Positions 61,809-64,000 of a stretch of DNA of 64,000 nt are shown piece by piece. Below the pieces are notes generated by a model, which made no database searches, was not told the origin of the DNA, and saw only the letters and a list, made by a program, of their open reading frames with translations. The first letter of the stretch is position 1. Each line of letters begins with the position of its first letter. Source of the DNA: Alteromonas macleodii. GTDB taxonomy: Bacteria > Pseudomonadota > Gammaproteobacteria > Enterobacterales > Alteromonadaceae. Location: positions 1,058,629-1,122,628 of the forward strand of contig NZ_LR812090.1 of the NCBI RefSeq assembly GCF_903772925.1, in the 5' to 3' direction. The position numbers and the translations under genes are program-made.

Positions 61809-62398
61809 TGAAAACAGAACTCAAGTTTAAAGGCTCGCGAGATTATTTACACAGTACGGATTTCTATACGTGGCTTAGCACGGCAGTGTGTGATGAAAAT
61901 CAAATCGTGACTAAACTCATATTTAAGCAGTTAATTCATCGCCAATGTGAAGTTTTACTTGGGCAAGGCGCGGTGGGGGTTGAAGAAAATATTGTTGGCG
62001 CTGTCCAGTTCCTTGATAAGAATACTCGGGAGAGTATAAGTGGTGTAATTGTCGAGACTGCTACACCAGTGGACGAATCTTATCCATTTGACGAGGATGC
62101 TTTAGTAAAAGATGCTGAAATAGTTGCTTCGCAGCAACAAATTACTGCTTCTTGTCGCAACAACTGCACAACCGTTGAACTTGTAGTGGCGCTAACGAAA
62201 AAGCTCCACAACACCCTCTTTAGTCTAAATAAAGGAAAGTGGTTGGTGGGGCAGCTTAACTTTTCCGATGAGCTGCCGATAGTTTATGAAAGCGTTTCTA
62301 TAAAAACTACGCGGATGATGCAAAACAAGTTTTCGATTAACGACGTTATAATCGATGGTAAACGTTTTGGAACCGTGCAGTTTATTGTTGGAGAATAG
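61808..62398 (+). CDS. Unknown protein in the pseudaminic-acid/acyl cassette
   Basis: A 196-aa protein with no signal peptide or membrane segment and no family I can name. It begins MKTELKFKGSRDYLHSTDFYTWL, has two close cysteines in CRNNCTTVE (about residues 117-121), and ends with a beta-rich FSINDVIIDGKRFGTVQFIVGE. It overlaps the NeuD-like gene by one base and is followed one base later by the ketoacyl synthase, so it is translated with them. The context suggests a part in making or transferring an acyl group, for example a dehydratase, reductase partner or acyltransferase subunit, but the sequence does not decide. Confidence 0.8.
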   Translation: MKTELKFKGSRDYLHSTDFYTWLSTAVCDENQIVTKLIFKQLIHRQCEVLLGQGAVGVEENIVGAVQFLDKNTRESISGVIVETATPVDESYPFDEDALVKDAEIVASQQQITASCRNNCTTVELVVALTKKLHNTLFSLNKGKWLVGQLNFSDELPIVYESVSIKTTRMMQNKFSINDVIIDGKRFGTVQFIVGE

Positions 62399-62399
62399 C

Positions 62400-63338
62400 A
62401 TGATAGGCATTAAAGCTATTTCAAGCTACATACCTAAAGACGGCGTAGACAACTTCAAGCAAGCGGAAGCTTTTGAGGAAACAGCATCATTTGTTGAGAC
62501 CAAACTCGGTGCTCGGTTTTTGCCAAGATTAGAAGAGGGTGATGATACCTCTGATATGGCAGTAAAGGCGGTGGAAACTTTACTTTCTGAATCGGACCTT
62601 GCTAAAGAAGACATAGATGCACTAATTGTTGTAACTCAAAACCCAGACGGTCACGGTTTGCCACACTGCGCCGCCCTTGTGCATCAAAAACTAGCGTTAC
62701 CTACTCATGTAGCTGCCTTCGATGTTTCACTGGGGTGCTCAGGGTATGTTTATGGATTATCAATACTACAAGGCTTCTTGACTGCAACTGGTAAGAAAAA
62801 TGGCGTCCTGGTTACCGCCGATCCGTACTCAAAAGTGATTACAACGCCCAATAGAACAACCTCTATGCTGTTCGGCGACGCCGCTTCTGCTACATGGATG
62901 GGAGAAAATCCACAATTTTTAGTTTCAGATTGTACCTTTGGTACGGATGGAAAAGGCGCTGAACATCTAAAGGTAGAGCAAGGCGAGCTTTATATGAATG
63001 GAAGGCAGGTCTTTAACTTTGCTTCATTGAATGTTGCTCCTGCTATAAAATCATTATTAGAAAAAAATGATTGGTCCGAAGAGAGTGTGGATGCTTTCAT
63101 TTTACACCAAGGGAGCTTGGCTATTGTTGACGCAATAGCAAGGCGCTTCAAAGGCAGTGAAGATAAGTTTATTAAAGCCTTAGAAGAGACGGGGAATACT
63201 GTATCTTCATCTATCCCGCTCATATTGAAAAACTATTTACATAGCGACAACTCAACGCGACTCGTATTGAGCGGATTTGGCGTAGGGTTTTCGTGGGCCA
63301 CCTGCCTATTAAAGAGGAATGAAGAATATGTTAACTGA
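62400..63338 (+). CDS. 3-oxoacyl-ACP synthase III (FabH-like)
   Basis: A 312-aa thiolase-fold condensing enzyme. The catalytic triad is in place: Cys113 in DVSLGCSGYVYGL, His236 in FILHQGSL, and Asn266 in EETGNTVSSSIP. E. coli FabH has C112, H244 and N274, so length and spacing agree. I start at ATG 62400 (GGAG site 8 bases upstream); the longer frame from 62355 would overlap the previous gene. KAS III enzymes condense a short acyl-CoA with malonyl-ACP. Here the partner is probably the ACP encoded next, whose start lies inside this gene. This is unlikely to be the housekeeping fabH, given its place among sugar genes. Confidence 0.9.
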   Translation: MIGIKAISSYIPKDGVDNFKQAEAFEETASFVETKLGARFLPRLEEGDDTSDMAVKAVETLLSESDLAKEDIDALIVVTQNPDGHGLPHCAALVHQKLALPTHVAAFDVSLGCSGYVYGLSILQGFLTATGKKNGVLVTADPYSKVITTPNRTTSMLFGDAASATWMGENPQFLVSDCTFGTDGKGAEHLKVEQGELYMNGRQVFNFASLNVAPAIKSLLEKNDWSEESVDAFILHQGSLAIVDAIARRFKGSEDKFIKALEETGNTVSSSIPLILKNYLHSDNSTRLVLSGFGVGFSWATCLLKRNEEYVN

Positions 63339-63555
63339 AGTAGACGTAAAGCAAGCAATGACTGATTCTGGTGTAACAGCAGATGTGACCAACCTAGGTA
63401 GCGAACAAGCGTTTTCAGAGTATGGTTTAGATAGCTTAGATTTATTCAATTTGTTTGTGGAGCTTGAAGGCAAAACTGGCGTCACTGTGCCAGACGAAGA
63501 CCTTGATAAGCTAAAGTCTATTGACGACGTACTTGTATACTTTAATAAGTCTTAA
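63328..63555 (+). CDS. Dedicated acyl carrier protein
   Basis: A 75-aa acidic helical protein with the phosphopantetheine site DSLD (Ser36, in YGLDSLDLF). It overlaps the ketoacyl synthase gene by 11 bases. I prefer ATG 63328, 9 bases after an AGAGGA site. ATG 63319 would add three residues. Length and fold pattern match small carrier proteins of specialised pathways. It probably holds the acyl chain built by the preceding synthase for transfer to the nonulosonic acid by a neighbouring acyltransferase; this is inferred from position. pseI starts 3 bases after its stop. Confidence 0.92.
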   Translation: MLTEVDVKQAMTDSGVTADVTNLGSEQAFSEYGLDSLDLFNLFVELEGKTGVTVPDEDLDKLKSIDDVLVYFNKS

Positions 63556-63558
63556 TAG

Positions 63559-64000
63559 ATGTACCCGTTTACCGATCAAGTATTCATCATTGCCGAGTTG
63601 TCCGCTAATCACAATAACGATTTTGATTTGGCGGTCGATACGATAAAAGCAATGGCGAAAGCAGGAGCTAATGCGGTTAAAGTACAAACCTATACTGCTG
63701 ATTCGCTGGCCATAAATATAGATAATGACATTTTTGGAAAGCGCAAAGACGGCCTATGGAAAGGCCGTACTTTATGGGATTTATACAAAGAAGCATCTAT
63801 GCCTTACGAATGGCATGAGCCACTTCAAAAAGTAGCTCAAGAGTTGGGCTTGGTATTTTTTTCTAGCCCGTTTGATTTAGATGGTGTGGCACTTTTAGAG
63901 CAGCTTGATGTTCCCCTCTATAAAATCGCTTCGTTTGAAATTACTGATATTCCATTGATAAGGGCGGTTGCGAAAACGGGCAAACCTATTATTATCTCAA
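63559..64000 (+). CDS. pseI: PseI, pseudaminic acid synthase, 5' part
   Basis: The first 147 codons of a NeuB/PseI-type synthase, which condenses phosphoenolpyruvate with the 6-deoxy-diacetamido-altrose product of PseG. Visible motifs are FIIAELSANHNNDF at the N-terminus, NAVKVQTYTADSL, GRTLWDLYKEASMPYEWHEPL and FFSSPFDLDGV followed by YKIASFEITDIPLI. These match PseI more than sialic acid synthases. The gene runs off the right edge. The ribosome site is not strong, but it lies 3 bases after the ACP stop, so coupling is likely. Confidence 0.94.
   Translation, partial: MYPFTDQVFIIAELSANHNNDFDLAVDTIKAMAKAGANAVKVQTYTADSLAINIDNDIFGKRKDGLWKGRTLWDLYKEASMPYEWHEPLQKVAQELGLVFFSSPFDLDGVALLEQLDVPLYKIASFEITDIPLIRAVAKTGKPIIIS

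Noticed and set aside
62355..62399. Longer start for the ketoacyl synthase at 62355
   Set aside because: It overlaps the preceding gene by 44 bases and adds residues absent from FabH. ATG 62400 has a GGAG site and the normal N-terminus.

Overview
The window looks like a chromosomal segment of a marine gammaproteobacterium of the Alteromonadales, most likely an Alteromonas. This is inferred from gene content and order: a flgT/flgP/flgAMN/cheVR/flgBCDEFGHIJKL polar-flagellum block, sigma-54 and sigma-28 promoter signatures, three short tandem flagellins, and a Maf plus pseudaminic-acid glycosylation block. No database search was possible.

Layout. (1) 1-3.1 kb: the 3' end of purL, a 46-codon small ORF, smrA on the minus strand, a possibly frameshifted micro-ORF and a tRNA-Arg(CCT). 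(2) 3.2-30.8 kb: a complete LapA/BapA-type adhesion system. It has an 18.7-kb minus-strand adhesin gene (6222 aa, about 50 Ig-like repeats, a TAAG LapG-type cleavage motif at residues 131-134). Divergently transcribed are a TolC-like outer-membrane protein fused to an OmpA domain, a LapB-type ABC transporter, a LapC-type membrane-fusion protein and a LuxR/CsgD-like regulator. Convergent to these are lapD (degenerate GGDEF-EAL c-di-GMP receptor) and lapG (periplasmic Cys protease). (3) 30.9-47.9 kb: flagellar genes flgT, flgP, flgN, flgM, flgA, cheV, cheR and flgB to flgL. Sigma-54-like GG-N10-GC promoters precede flgT, flgB and flgF, and a sigma-28-type promoter precedes flgM. (4) 47.9-55.9 kb: a cytoplasmic beta-propeller-like protein, three flagellin genes with long structured leaders, a highly basic 49-aa small ORF behind a sigma-28-like motif, then flaG, fliD, fliS and a fliT-like gene. 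(5) 55.9-64 kb: an unusually long Maf-type flagellin glycosyltransferase candidate, then pseF, pseG, a NeuD-like acyltransferase, an unknown gene, a ketoacyl-ACP synthase III, an acyl carrier protein and the start of pseI.

How the genes work together. The left half encodes a c-di-GMP controlled switch. At high c-di-GMP, LapD should hold LapG away from the adhesin retention module, so the giant adhesin stays at the surface. At low c-di-GMP, LapG should cut at TAAG and release the cell. The right half builds, exports and probably glycosylates a polar flagellum. Attachment and motility genes therefore sit side by side.

The most unusual points are: the TolC-OmpA fusion; an adhesin C-terminus without visible RTX repeats; motifs shared by the adhesin and lapG upstream regions; the small basic ORF between flagellins; the propeller gene among the flagellar genes; and the ketoacyl synthase/ACP/unknown-protein cassette inside the pseudaminic-acid genes, which suggests a non-acetyl acyl decoration on the flagellar sugar.
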